Of a stretch of 58,570 bases of DNA, positions 17,318 through 25,899 are shown piece by piece (position 1 is the first letter of the stretch; each line of letters begins with the position of its first letter). The stretch is from Meiothermus taiwanensis DSM 14542 (GTDB lineage Bacteria > Deinococcota > Deinococci > Deinococcales > Thermaceae): contig AXWR01000019.1 in the NCBI GenBank assembly GCA_000482765.1, positions 1 to 58,570 on the forward strand. Reading direction: 5' to 3'. The notes below the pieces were generated by a model. The model was not told the DNA's origin and ran no database searches. It worked only from the letters and a program-made list of their open reading frames with translations. The position numbers were made by a program, and so were the translations under genes.

Positions 17318-17944
17318 ATGAACCCGCTCTTAGGCTGGTGGGAGCAGCTGACGGGGGCCCGCTGCCCCGGTTGCGGAACGCCCTTGAGCAAGCCTTTGCT
17401 GTGCTCGAGCTGCCGGGCCGCCTTAGTACCCCGCCACCTGCCCCAGTTCGTGTACCTGGGCGACTACAAGCGGTTTGGCCGGCTGCCCAAGGCCATCAAG
17501 TACCAGGGACAGCGCCAACTGGCCCACTACCTGGGCGGGCTGCTGGCGCAGGGGGTGCGGCAGGCCGAGTGGGGCCTGGACGGTGTAACCGCGGTGCCCA
17601 CCCTGCCCCACCGCCAGCTCCAGCGGGGCTACAACCAGGCCGAGCTGCTGGCCCAGGCCCTGGCCCAGACGCTGCAGGTTCCCTACCAGCCCGTGCTGAA
17701 GCGCACCGCCTGGGGAGGCTCGCAAACCCAGAAGACCCTGCGCCAGCGCCTAGAGCTGCCCGAGACCACCTTCCAGCCAACCCGCCGGGTGAAAGGCCTC
17801 TGGCTGCTGGTAGACGACGTGGTGACCACCGGAACCACCTTCCTTCGCGCCCGCAAAGCCCTGCTCGAGGCCGGGGCGGCCAAGGTCTACGGCGCGGCAA
17901 TTGCGGTCAAGAGCCCACACGACCTGTCGCGGTATTCCCTATAA
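17318..17944 (+). CDS. comF: ComF-family phosphoribosyltransferase-like protein
   Basis: The 208-residue protein has an N-terminal zinc-finger-like CPGCG with CSSC (residues about 16-33), then a type I PRTase fold with the HRQLQRGYNQAELLA signature and the PRPP loop LLVDDVVTTGTTFLRA. ComF proteins are needed for natural transformation, probably at the cytosolic DNA-uptake step; Thermus relatives are naturally competent. A terminator follows directly. Confidence 0.88.
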   Translation: MNPLLGWWEQLTGARCPGCGTPLSKPLLCSSCRAALVPRHLPQFVYLGDYKRFGRLPKAIKYQGQRQLAHYLGGLLAQGVRQAEWGLDGVTAVPTLPHRQLQRGYNQAELLAQALAQTLQVPYQPVLKRTAWGGSQTQKTLRQRLELPETTFQPTRRVKGLWLLVDDVVTTGTTFLRARKALLEAGAAKVYGAAIAVKSPHDLSRYSL

Positions 17945-17957
17945 TCGAAGGTAGCAG

Positions 17958-17979
17958 AACCCCGCCACCGGGGTTTTTT
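17958..17979 (+). terminator. Intrinsic terminator after comF
   Basis: AACCCCG pairs with CGGGGTT around a CCAC loop, followed by a run of T. Confidence 0.85.
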
Positions 17980-18041
17980 GGCAACCGCCTATCCAACCCC
18001 ACCTCTTTTGAGCGTGGGGACTTTTGCTAAAGGGGGGAACC

Positions 18042-18455
18042 ATGATCAAACGACCGCGCATCCGTAGGCTCGAGGAACTCCTCCCCTACATCCGCGAAGG
18101 CCGCTACCGCCTGGGCCCCCACGTGGCCAAGCACATGCTGCAAGAGGGTTTTATTGAACAAGACGTCTTGCAGGCGGTGGAATGGGGGCGCGAGATGGCC
18201 GTCTACCCCGAGGACGAGCGCATGCTGGTGCTGGGCTATATGGTGTTTCCACCCAACCTCAGGCTACCGCTGCACGTGGTGCTGGAGTACCGCGAGCCGC
18301 GCTGGGTGGATATCGTCACCGCCTTCATCCCCAAAAAGCCCCACCAGGTGTACTCGAGGGCCCGCATGGCCGCCATTCTGCGCTTCGACGGCACCTTCGA
18401 GGAGGTGCGCTGGGTGCGCCCCCGCTTCCTGAGCGCCGAGGACATCCCCCGCTAG
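18042..18455 (+). CDS. DUF4258-domain protein
   Basis: This 137-residue protein contains YRLGPHVAKHMLQEGFIEQDVLQAVEWGREM followed by LPLHVVLEYREP and WVDIVTAFIPKKP, the pattern of the DUF4258 family, whose members are toxin-like or uncharacterised. No antitoxin partner is visible. The ATG at 18042 is chosen because AAAGGGGGG lies just before it. Its TAG overlaps the stop codon of ribF on the other strand within the palindrome CTAG. Confidence 0.65.
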   Translation: MIKRPRIRRLEELLPYIREGRYRLGPHVAKHMLQEGFIEQDVLQAVEWGREMAVYPEDERMLVLGYMVFPPNLRLPLHVVLEYREPRWVDIVTAFIPKKPHQVYSRARMAAILRFDGTFEEVRWVRPRFLSAEDIPR

Positions 18456-19339
18456 ATGCCCAGCAGCCGGCGGGCGGCCTCGGCGTCTTTGGCGAGCTGG
18501 GCTTTCAGGGCTTCCAGGCTTTCAAACTTCATCTCCCCGCGCAACCGGGTCAGAAACTCTACGGTGAGCTCCTGACCGTACAGGTCGCCCGCAAAACCAA
18601 AAAGGTGTACCTCAAAGCGCAGGGTCTGGCCCGCCACCGTGGGACGATAGCCGACATTGGCCATGCCGCCAAACCGGCCCTGGGGGGTCTGCACCCGCAC
18701 CGCAAACACCCCCAGGGGCAGAATCTTGAGCGGGGCGACCTCGAGGTTGGCGGTAGGGAAACCCAGGCGCCGCCCCAGTTGATCCCCCTCGCGTACGATG
18801 CCCCGGGCGGTATAGGCCCGGCCCAGCAGGAGCTTGGCCTCGTCCACCTCGCCGGCGCGCAGCAGCTCGCGGATGCGGCTCGACTTGACCGGGCCGCCGC
18901 CCAGCTCGAGCAGCGGAAGAATCTGGGTGGGGGCCACGGTGTGGAGGTCTTCCAGCCCCCCAGCCCGCCCCTGCCCAAAGCGGAAATCGGCCCCCACATA
19001 GATCTGCCGGGCCTCGAGGGTGCGCAGATCCTGCAAAAACTCGTCCTTGCTGCGCCGGGCAAAGGCCTCGGTAAAGGGCACAATCAGGGCGATCTCGACC
19101 TCCAGGCCCCTCAAAAGCTCGATCTTTTCCGATAAATCGGTGAGGAAGCCCTCCCCCCGCATGAAGACCTTGCTGGGGGGGTCGAAGGTGTAAACCAGCA
19201 GCGGCGCGTGCAGACTTCTGGCCGCCTGCCGGGCCTGGTGGATCAGGTGCTGGTGCCCGAGGTGCAGGCCATCGAAGCTGCCGATGGCCACCACCTTGGG
19301 GCCCGCGGGGGCGTCGGAGGGGTCGTTGATCAGCAGCAT
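18452..19339 (-). CDS. ribF: Bifunctional riboflavin kinase/FAD synthetase
   Basis: RibF phosphorylates riboflavin to FMN and adenylylates FMN to FAD. The N-terminal nucleotidyltransferase shows AIGSFDGLHLGHQHLI and VYTFDPPSKVF. The C-terminal kinase shows GRRLGFPTANLEV and a beta-barrel with GMANVGYRPTV. The length (295) is typical. It starts three bases after the NUDIX gene, so the two are probably co-transcribed. Confidence 0.95.
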   Translation of the reverse strand: MLLINDPSDAPAGPKVVAIGSFDGLHLGHQHLIHQARQAARSLHAPLLVYTFDPPSKVFMRGEGFLTDLSEKIELLRGLEVEIALIVPFTEAFARRSKDEFLQDLRTLEARQIYVGADFRFGQGRAGGLEDLHTVAPTQILPLLELGGGPVKSSRIRELLRAGEVDEAKLLLGRAYTARGIVREGDQLGRRLGFPTANLEVAPLKILPLGVFAVRVQTPQGRFGGMANVGYRPTVAGQTLRFEVHLFGFAGDLYGQELTVEFLTRLRGEMKFESLEALKAQLAKDAEAARRLLGI

Positions 19340-19342
19340 GGA

Positions 19343-19855
19343 CTACTCGTAAACCGTGGGCCCGTCCTCGAGGGCCTCTGCGCTCAGGTGGAAGAGGATT
19401 CCGGCCAGCGCCGAGGCCGAGATCTGCACCCTGCCTTCGCGGGCATCGCGCAACACCTGGCGCGGGAAATGCCATTCCACCGTGATGGCCTCGTCGTCGT
19501 CGGGCTTTGCATAGGCCGGGCGGGTGTGGGTGGCGCGAAAGACGTGCAACTTCTCGTCGCAAAACCCTGGTGAGAGGTAAAAGCCCGTCAGGTATTCCAG
19601 ATCTCCAGTGAGCTGGGCTTCTTCGGCCAGCTCCCGCCGGGCGGCCTCTTCGGGGGTCTCGCCGGGGTCAATCAGGCCTGCTGGAATCTCCAGGGTCTCG
19701 CTGCCGATGGCCGGGCGGTACTGGCGCACGAAAAGCAGCTTACCCTCCCGCTCAACCAGCACCGCCACCGCGTCGGCGTGCTCGACGATCTCGTAGCGGC
19801 CCTCGAGGGCCAGATTAAGAATGCGGCCTTTGTACAGGTACTGCCGTTCGGGCAT
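19343..19855 (-). CDS. NUDIX hydrolase, ADP-ribose pyrophosphatase-like
   Basis: The 170-residue protein carries a Nudix box beginning [20 protein letters not shown] with the metal-binding REL-x-EE intact. The Gly that usually follows is Gln. [22 protein letters not shown] and the N-terminal HADAVAVLV resemble ADP-ribose pyrophosphatases, including the Thermus enzyme. The ATG at 19855 follows TAGCTT by six bases. The promoter region is shared with the divergent ppc. Confidence 0.85.
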   Translation of the reverse strand: MPERQYLYKGRILNLALEGRYEIVEHADAVAVLVEREGKLLFVRQYRPAIGSETLEIPAGLIDPGETPEEAARRELAEEAQLTGDLEYLTGFYLSPGFCDEKLHVFRATHTRPAYAKPDDDEAITVEWHFPRQVLRDAREGRVQISASALAGILFHLSAEALEDGPTVYE

Positions 19856-19956
19856 GCCATCAAGCTAAAGGCAAACGGTACCGGCGTCAAATCGCCGCAG
19901 CGTCCTCGACAAGTCATATTGGGGAATCGCTTCCATACCGGTTAGACTATCGCTGG

Positions 19957-22635
19957 ATGAACGAGGAAAGGCTGTTCGAACAGCTCAAACGCGAAGTGGA
20001 CGTGCTGGGTCGGGCTTTGGGAAAGGCCATCCGCACACTTTCCGGGCCGCGCATCTTCGAACTGGAAGAACAGGTGCGCGAGCTGACCAAAAGCCTGCGA
20101 CAGGGCTATTCCCCTGAGGCCCGGCAGCAGCTCCTCGAGATCGTGCGGGGCCTCTCGCTGTCCGAGGCCGAGAACGTGATCCGGGCCTTTTCGACCTACT
20201 TTCACCTGGTCAACCTGGCCGAGGAGCGCCACCGGGTGCGGGTCAATCGAGAGCGTGAGAAAAACAGCACCCTGGGGGCCCCCCGGGGGGAATCGTTTCT
20301 GGCGTTGGTCGGAACACTTAAGCAGCAAGGGCTGGACTACGAGCAAACCGTCGATCTGCTCTCCAGGCTCCGGCTGCACCTAACCTTTACCGCCCACCCC
20401 ACCGAGACCCGCCGCCGCACCCAGCGCCACCACATCCACGAGATTGAGAAGCTGCTGGACAGCCTCTACCTCGATGACCTTACAACGGCTGCGGATAGCT
20501 CGGCCCTCGATGCGCGGGTGGCCCTGCTGTGGGGCACCTCCGAGCTGCGCAAATCCCGCCCGAGCGTGGAGGACGAGGTCAAGGGGGGGCTTTTTTATAT
20601 CACTTCTACCCTTTGGAAGGCGGTTCCCCGGCTGGTGGATGGGCTCGAGCGGGCCGTGGAGGCCCATTATGGTCAGCGGCCCAACCTCTCACCCCCGCTG
20701 GTCTTTCGTAGCTGGATTGGGGGCGACCGGGACGGCAACCCCAACGTGCTGCCCGCAGTGACGAGCTGGGCGCAAACCTACGCCCGCGAAACCGCCCTGC
20801 GCAGGTTTGTGGAGGACGTGGACGCTCTGATCCGGGACTTATCCCTTAGCGATGAGCGGGTTACCATCACCCATGAGCTGCGGCTGGCCCTGGAGGATCA
20901 CGCCAAACGCCTGGCGCTGCCTGAGCGGTTTCAGGGCGAGCCTTACCGGCAGTTTGGTATGGGCCTGCGCTACAAGCTGCGGGCGCTGCTGGGCGAACAG
21001 CCAGGCCCCGGCTATAGCAGCACCGGGGAATTTGTGGGGGATCTTGGCAAAGCCGAGCGCAGCCTGGAGCAGCTTGGCTTAAGGGAGATTGCCCGGGCCT
21101 GCCTCAAGCCCATCCGTCTCAACGCCGAGGCTTTCGGCCTGGATCTGGTGAGCCTGGATCTGCGGGAGGAGTCGCGCGCGCTGACCGAGGCGGCCGCCGA
21201 GCTGCTCAAAATCGGCGGTGTGCACGAGCAGTACGCCGCGCTCCCCCCTCAGCAAAGGGAAGCCTTGCTAACCCAGGAACTCGCCACGGCCCGGCCCCTG
21301 GCCCCGGTGGGCTACCGGCCCCAGAGCAAAAGCCTGCAAACCGCCCTCGAGGCCCTGCGCAACTGGAAAGCCCGCGGGGCCCACGTGGTCTCGATGACCC
21401 ATTACCCCAGCGACCTGCTGGAGGTGATGTTGCTGGCGCGGGAGGTGGGGCTCTTCCGTCCCGGACGGGCCCTGCCCTTCGATGTGGTGCCGCTGTTCGA
21501 AACCCTGGACGACCTGCAAAACGCGCCGGAGGTGGTCGCGCGGCTGCTGGATAATCCGGTTTTCAGGGCCCATGTGCAGGGGCGGGGGGGCCTCGAGGTG
21601 ATGATCGGCTACTCCGACTCCAACAAGGATGCGGGCTTTTTGGCGGCCAACTGGGCGCTGTACCGGGCCCAGGAGGCCATCACCAGGGTAGCCCAGGAAC
21701 GCGGCGTGACGGTCTACTATTTCCACGGACGGGGCACCTCCACCGCCCGCGGCGGGGGCACCGCGGGGCGGGCCATCGCCAGCCTGCCGCCCGGCACGGT
21801 GGGCAGCCGGATGCGCCTGACCGAACAGGGCGAGGCCCTGGCCGACCGCTACGCCCACCCCGAGCTGGCCTACCGCAACCTCGAGCAGATGCTCTACCAC
21901 ATGGCCCTGGCCTCGGCCCGCGACCTCTACGGGCAGGCCCGGCCCCTCAAACCCGAGTGGCTCGAGGCCATGGAGCGGGCCGCCGAACGCTCCACCCAGG
22001 TCTACCGGGAGCTGCTGCTGCGCCCGGGCTTCTTCGAGTTCTACGAACAGCTCACCCCCATCCGCGAGATTGGCGCGCTCAACATCGCCAGCCGCCCGGT
22101 CTACCGCTCGGGGCGGGTGCGCGAGATCAAGGATCTACGGGCCATTCCGTGGGTAATGTCCTGGACGCAGGTTCGCTTGCTGCTGCCCGGCTGGTATGGG
22201 CTGGCCGAAGGATTACAGGAAATTCCGCTGGCGCTGCGCCAGGAGATGTTTGAACAGTGGCCCTTTTTTGCCACCACCCTGGACAGCGCAGCCATCGCTT
22301 TAGCCAAAGCCGACCTGGGCATCGCCCGCGAGTACCTGCGGCTGGTCAAGCCCGAGCTGGCCGAGCGCTTCTTCCCCGATATCGCCCGCTCGTTCGAGCA
22401 AACCAAGGCCATTCTGGAAGAAACCTTTCAGAACACCCTGCTCTTCAAACACCCCGTGCTGGCCCGCCAGACCGAGCTGCGCAACCCCTACGTTGACCCC
22501 ATCTCGCTGGTGCAGGTCGAGCTTTTGGAGCGCTACCGCCGCACCCCGCCCGAGGCCCCCGAACGCACCGGCCTCGAGCGCGCCCTGATGCTCTCCCTGC
22601 TGGGTATTGCGGCCGGGCTGCGCAATGCGGGCTAG
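19957..22635 (+). CDS. ppc: Phosphoenolpyruvate carboxylase
   Basis: Ppc makes oxaloacetate from PEP and bicarbonate, refilling the citric acid cycle. At 892 residues it has normal length. The catalytic-His motif [14 protein letters not shown], the GGDRDGNP segment, [10 protein letters not shown] and the mobile Gly loop [13 protein letters not shown] are intact. The C-terminus is LRNAG rather than the common RNTG. TTGGGG (19919-19924) and TAGACT (19943-19948) precede the ATG by 18 and 8 bases respectively, a likely leaderless promoter. Confidence 0.96.
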   Translation: MNEERLFEQLKREVDVLGRALGKAIRTLSGPRIFELEEQVRELTKSLRQGYSPEARQQLLEIVRGLSLSEAENVIRAFSTYFHLVNLAEERHRVRVNREREKNSTLGAPRGESFLALVGTLKQQGLDYEQTVDLLSRLRLHLTFTAHPTETRRRTQRHHIHEIEKLLDSLYLDDLTTAADSSALDARVALLWGTSELRKSRPSVEDEVKGGLFYITSTLWKAVPRLVDGLERAVEAHYGQRPNLSPPLVFRSWIGGDRDGNPNVLPAVTSWAQTYARETALRRFVEDVDALIRDLSLSDERVTITHELRLALEDHAKRLALPERFQGEPYRQFGMGLRYKLRALLGEQPGPGYSSTGEFVGDLGKAERSLEQLGLREIARACLKPIRLNAEAFGLDLVSLDLREESRALTEAAAELLKIGGVHEQYAALPPQQREALLTQELATARPLAPVGYRPQSKSLQTALEALRNWKARGAHVVSMTHYPSDLLEVMLLAREVGLFRPGRALPFDVVPLFETLDDLQNAPEVVARLLDNPVFRAHVQGRGGLEVMIGYSDSNKDAGFLAANWALYRAQEAITRVAQERGVTVYYFHGRGTSTARGGGTAGRAIASLPPGTVGSRMRLTEQGEALADRYAHPELAYRNLEQMLYHMALASARDLYGQARPLKPEWLEAMERAAERSTQVYRELLLRPGFFEFYEQLTPIREIGALNIASRPVYRSGRVREIKDLRAIPWVMSWTQVRLLLPGWYGLAEGLQEIPLALRQEMFEQWPFFATTLDSAAIALAKADLGIAREYLRLVKPELAERFFPDIARSFEQTKAILEETFQNTLLFKHPVLARQTELRNPYVDPISLVQVELLERYRRTPPEAPERTGLERALMLSLLGIAAGLRNAG

Positions 22636-22665
22636 CGCGCCTTCTACCCATATCATGGGTACGGT

Positions 22666-23625
22666 ATGGTCGAGGTACACAACCGTCACGTCACCTTTCA
22701 CCCCCCCGCTGGGGCCCGGTTTCTGATTGGCGACTTCACCGACTGGAACCGCCGCCCCATCCCGATCCAGGAACCCCTGACCCTGGAGTTCCCCGCCGGG
22801 GCTTACGTGGAGTACGCCTTCCTGGACGAAAACCATCAGCCCTTCCCCGACCCCGACAACCCCCACAAGGCCCAGAACCCCTGGTGGACGTATCCCCGGG
22901 CTATCGAGCTGCCCGGTTTTCACTACAGCACGCCACCCCAGCCCTCGCGCACCGTGGAGGTGCAGCGGCACCGGCTGGAGTCGCGGGCCTTTGGCAGCAC
23001 CCGCCGCTACTACGTCTACAACCCCGAACCGCCGGCCCAGGCCACCCTCTACGTCCACGATGGGGTGGCCTACTACCGCACCGCCCGGCTGGCCGAGGTG
23101 GCCCAGGGGCTTTTGGAGCAGGGGGAAATAAAACCGGTGCGGATTGTGTTCATCGAGCCCGAGGATCGCCGCAGCGAGTACTGGTTCAACAGCGCTTACG
23201 AACAGCATGTGCTGGAGGAGATTATTCCTGCGGTGGAGGCGCAGTACGGCCCCACGCCGGAAAAGGGCTTGCTGGGGGCCAGCCTGGGGGGTCTGGTCTC
23301 GGCCTGGCTGGGCTGGCGGCATCCCCAGACTTTCCAGAAAATCGCCACCCAGTCGGCCTGCCTGACCGCCTCACCCGGGGGGGGCGACTCCTTTACCGAC
23401 CCCGAGTGGCTCACCGAGCAGTACCAGGCCACCCCGACCCTGCCTTTGCGCTTTTACTGCGAGACCGGACAGATCGAGTGGCTGCTGGCCCCCAACCGCC
23501 GTTTTGCCGCCATGCTGGCCGATAAGGGCTACCCCCACGCCTACCTCGAGCGCCCCTCCGGCCACAACTGGATGACCTGGCGGCAGGGCCTGGCCCCGGC
23601 TCTGGTGTACCTGTTCGGAAACTGA
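22666..23625 (+). CDS. Esterase-D-family alpha/beta hydrolase with N-terminal E-set/CBM48-like domain
   Basis: Residues 1 to about 90 (FLIGDFTDWNRRPIP, YVEYAFLDENHQPFPDPDNP) resemble the early-set carbohydrate-binding domain of enterochelin-esterase-like and glycogen-processing proteins. The rest is an alpha/beta hydrolase with nucleophile elbow GASLGGLVSAW and the late His in PSGHNWMTW. Relatives hydrolyse esters of trilactones or other small substrates; the substrate here is not visible. It follows ppc by 30 bases and precedes the first TerC gene. Confidence 0.82.
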   Translation: MVEVHNRHVTFHPPAGARFLIGDFTDWNRRPIPIQEPLTLEFPAGAYVEYAFLDENHQPFPDPDNPHKAQNPWWTYPRAIELPGFHYSTPPQPSRTVEVQRHRLESRAFGSTRRYYVYNPEPPAQATLYVHDGVAYYRTARLAEVAQGLLEQGEIKPVRIVFIEPEDRRSEYWFNSAYEQHVLEEIIPAVEAQYGPTPEKGLLGASLGGLVSAWLGWRHPQTFQKIATQSACLTASPGGGDSFTDPEWLTEQYQATPTLPLRFYCETGQIEWLLAPNRRFAAMLADKGYPHAYLERPSGHNWMTWRQGLAPALVYLFGN

Positions 23626-23648
23626 AGTGGGATGATAGGCTAGAGCTC

Positions 23649-24350
23649 ATGGACTTTGGCTCAGCACTTATAGCCATTCTGGTTATCGTTGCGCTCGAGG
23701 CTGTTTTATCTGTAGACAACGCCATGGTGCTGGCCGTGATGGTGCGGCCCCTGCCCGAGCACCTGCGCTCGAGGGCCCTGCTCTACGGCATCATCGGGGC
23801 CTATGTGCTGCGCGGGCTGGCCCTGCTCTTCGCCACCATCATCATCCAGATCTGGTGGATTCAGTTGCTGGGCGGGCTTTACCTGGTGTATCTAGCGGCC
23901 AATCACCTCTTCTGGTCCAAGCCAGGCGAGGCCACCGAGTCGGAGCGGGCCCGGCTACAGCAGGCCGCCGCCGCCAGCTTCTGGCGTGTTGTGGTGATGA
24001 TCAACGTGGTGGACCTGGCCTTCGCGGTGGACTCGGTGCTGGTGGTGATCGCCTTCAGCCGGGAGTTCTGGGTGATATTCACCGGGGTGGCCATCGGGAT
24101 TCTGCTCATCCGGCTGGCCGCCGGCATCATGGTCACCATCATCGAGCGCTACCCCAGGCTCGAGTCGGTGGCCTACGCGGTGGTGGGTTGGGCCGGGCTC
24201 AAGCTGATGCTCGAAGGCTGGGGCCACGGCAGCGAGGTCTGGCTGCACCGCCCCGAGCTGGCTTTGCACCTGCCCCAATCCTTTTTCCTCAGCGTCACCT
24301 TCGCCATCCTGGTGCTGGGCAGCCTGTGGGCCTTCCGCCGCTCATCCTGA
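23649..24350 (+). CDS. TerC-family membrane protein (first copy)
   Basis: This 233-residue protein has about seven membrane helices with the two acidic TerC signatures ALEAVLSVDNAMVLA and INVVDLAFAVDSVLVVIAF. Family members such as Alx and the Bacillus MeeY/MeeF proteins handle Mn2+, by export or by metalation of exported enzymes. TAGGCT stands exactly seven bases before the ATG, so translation is probably leaderless. Unlike the second copy at 25111 it has no riboswitch. A methyltransferase gene follows two bases after its stop. Confidence 0.85.
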   Translation: MDFGSALIAILVIVALEAVLSVDNAMVLAVMVRPLPEHLRSRALLYGIIGAYVLRGLALLFATIIIQIWWIQLLGGLYLVYLAANHLFWSKPGEATESERARLQQAAAASFWRVVVMINVVDLAFAVDSVLVVIAFSREFWVIFTGVAIGILLIRLAAGIMVTIIERYPRLESVAYAVVGWAGLKLMLEGWGHGSEVWLHRPELALHLPQSFFLSVTFAILVLGSLWAFRRSS

Positions 24351-24352
24351 CC

Positions 24353-24901
24353 ATGCCCAAAGACTGGGACGCCCACTACCTGAGCCAGCCGCCCCATAGC
24401 CAGCCCGCTCAGGTGGTAGCGGCCTATACCCACCAGCTTCCAGCAGGGCCGGTGCTCGACCTGGCCGGCGGCCTGGGCCGCAACGCCTTTTTTCTGGCCC
24501 GGCGGGGGCATCCGGTGATTTTGCTCGAGCAAAGCCGGGTGGCCCTGGAGTTCGTGCAACGTGAGGCCCTTCACCAACAGCTTCCGGTCTGGGCCCTCGA
24601 GGCCGACCTGGAAGCCCCCTCCCCCAGCCTGCCCCCGGGCCCGCTGGCTGGGATCGTCAAGTCGTACTTCCTGCACCGCCCCTTGCTGGGAATGTTTGTC
24701 GAGCGGCTGATGCCGGGCGGTCTGGTGCTCCTCGAGGGCTTCACTGTGGTGGAAGCCCGGCGGCGCGGCAGCCAGGCCGCACATTACTGGCAGTCTGGTG
24801 AACTCCTGCACCCGCCCCAAGGCCTCCGCCTGCGGGCCTGGGCCGAGGGCTGGATGGACGGGCACCACCGCACCTGGGCGGTCTGGCAAAAACCCAGCTA
24901 A
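24353..24901 (+). CDS. SAM-dependent methyltransferase, class I (TehB-like)
   Basis: The 182-residue protein starts MPKDWDAHYL and has motif I VLDLAGGLGRNAFFLARRG, an acidic motif II region (VILLEQSR) and LMPGGLVLLEGF. The opening and the size resemble the tellurite/thiopurine-type methyltransferases. The substrate is unknown. It follows the TerC gene by two bases, so translation is probably coupled. Confidence 0.8.
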   Translation: MPKDWDAHYLSQPPHSQPAQVVAAYTHQLPAGPVLDLAGGLGRNAFFLARRGHPVILLEQSRVALEFVQREALHQQLPVWALEADLEAPSPSLPPGPLAGIVKSYFLHRPLLGMFVERLMPGGLVLLEGFTVVEARRRGSQAAHYWQSGELLHPPQGLRLRAWAEGWMDGHHRTWAVWQKPS

Positions 24902-24945
24902 ATGGTGGCCTCATTCGCTTTTCATCCCGTAAACTCTGCTACCCT

Positions 24946-25087
24946 ACAGGCTGGTTGGGGAGTAACCACCCGGTTTCGGGTTTGATTAATCGTCAATACG
25001 AAGCGAACGCTTCCGGTTAATCAGGGCTTATCGCCCAGGTGAGACCACCACGACACGAAGAGGCCGTGGTGGCTTTGTTATTTTTTG
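24946..25087 (+). promoter_or_regulatory. yybP-ykoY manganese riboswitch with terminator
   Basis: The leader of the second TerC gene contains the aptamer hallmarks GGGGAGTAAC near 24957-24966, a central CGTCAATACGAAGCG region and CAGGTGAGACC at 25036-25046. It ends in a terminator: CCACCACG (25045-25052) pairs with CGTGGTGG (25065-25072), followed by CTTTGTTATTTTTT. The last bases of GAGACC overlap the terminator stem, so Mn2+ binding would prevent the stem and switch the gene on. TGCTACCCT (24937-24945) is a likely extended -10 box. The family is known to sense Mn2+ upstream of TerC and MntP genes. Confidence 0.9.
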
Positions 25088-25110
25088 CCTAGCCACAACC
25101 AGAGGTGCTC

Positions 25111-25848
25111 ATGGAACAAATCGGACAAGCGCTGATTGTTATTGGAATCCTGATTGTCCTGGAGGCGGTGCTCTCAGCCGACAACGCCATGGTGCTGGGG
25201 GTGATGGTCAGGCAGCTACCGCCGCCCTGGCGGCAGCGGGCCCTGTTTTACGGCATCCTGGGGGCCTATGTCCTGCGCGGGATGGCCCTGGTTTTCGCGG
25301 TATACCTGATCCAGTTCTGGTGGATTCAGGCCCTGGGGGCGGTTTATCTGCTCTACATCGCCATCCGGCACTTCAGCAAACCCAAGCCCAAAGAAGCAGT
25401 CCACCTCGAGGCCCCCCAGACCCTCCAGGTGGTCACCCCCCGCCAGTTCTGGACCATCGTAGCCCAGATTGAGCTGGCCGATCTGGCTTTCGCAGTGGAT
25501 TCGGTTCTGGTGGCGGTGGCGCTTTCGGACAACCTCTGGATTATCTTCACCGGTGTGTTTATCGGCATCCTGGCCCTGCGCTTCGTGGCGGTGCTCTTTG
25601 TGGGCCTGCTGGAAAAATACCCGCGCTTCGAGAGTGTGGCTTTTGCAGTGGTGGGCTTTGCCGGGGTCAAGCTGGCCATTGGCGGCTGGGACAAGTTTGC
25701 CAAGGAAGTCCTGAGCCGCCCGGAATGGGTCACGGGGATCGACAAAACCCAGTTCTCGCTCTTTATTCTGGTCGTTCTGGTACTGGGCGCCATCTGGGCC
25801 ATGAGCCAGAAGCCTCGAGCCGCCCAGGAACCCCTCGAGCGCCAATAA
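25111..25848 (+). CDS. TerC-family membrane protein (second copy, riboswitch controlled)
   Basis: The 245-residue protein is a close paralogue of the one at 23649: VLEAVLSADNAMVLGVMVRQLP and IELADLAFAVDSVLVAVALS are the two signature helices. Seven or so membrane segments are expected. Given the Mn2+ riboswitch upstream, a role in Mn2+ export or metalation is likely. The ATG at 25111 follows AGAGGTG; a GTG two codons upstream is possible but less likely. Confidence 0.9.
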   Translation: MEQIGQALIVIGILIVLEAVLSADNAMVLGVMVRQLPPPWRQRALFYGILGAYVLRGMALVFAVYLIQFWWIQALGAVYLLYIAIRHFSKPKPKEAVHLEAPQTLQVVTPRQFWTIVAQIELADLAFAVDSVLVAVALSDNLWIIFTGVFIGILALRFVAVLFVGLLEKYPRFESVAFAVVGFAGVKLAIGGWDKFAKEVLSRPEWVTGIDKTQFSLFILVVLVLGAIWAMSQKPRAAQEPLERQ

Positions 25849-25899
25849 AGACCTGGAAACGCATGCCCGATAAATCCAAAATCTGGTAAGGTTGTGCCG

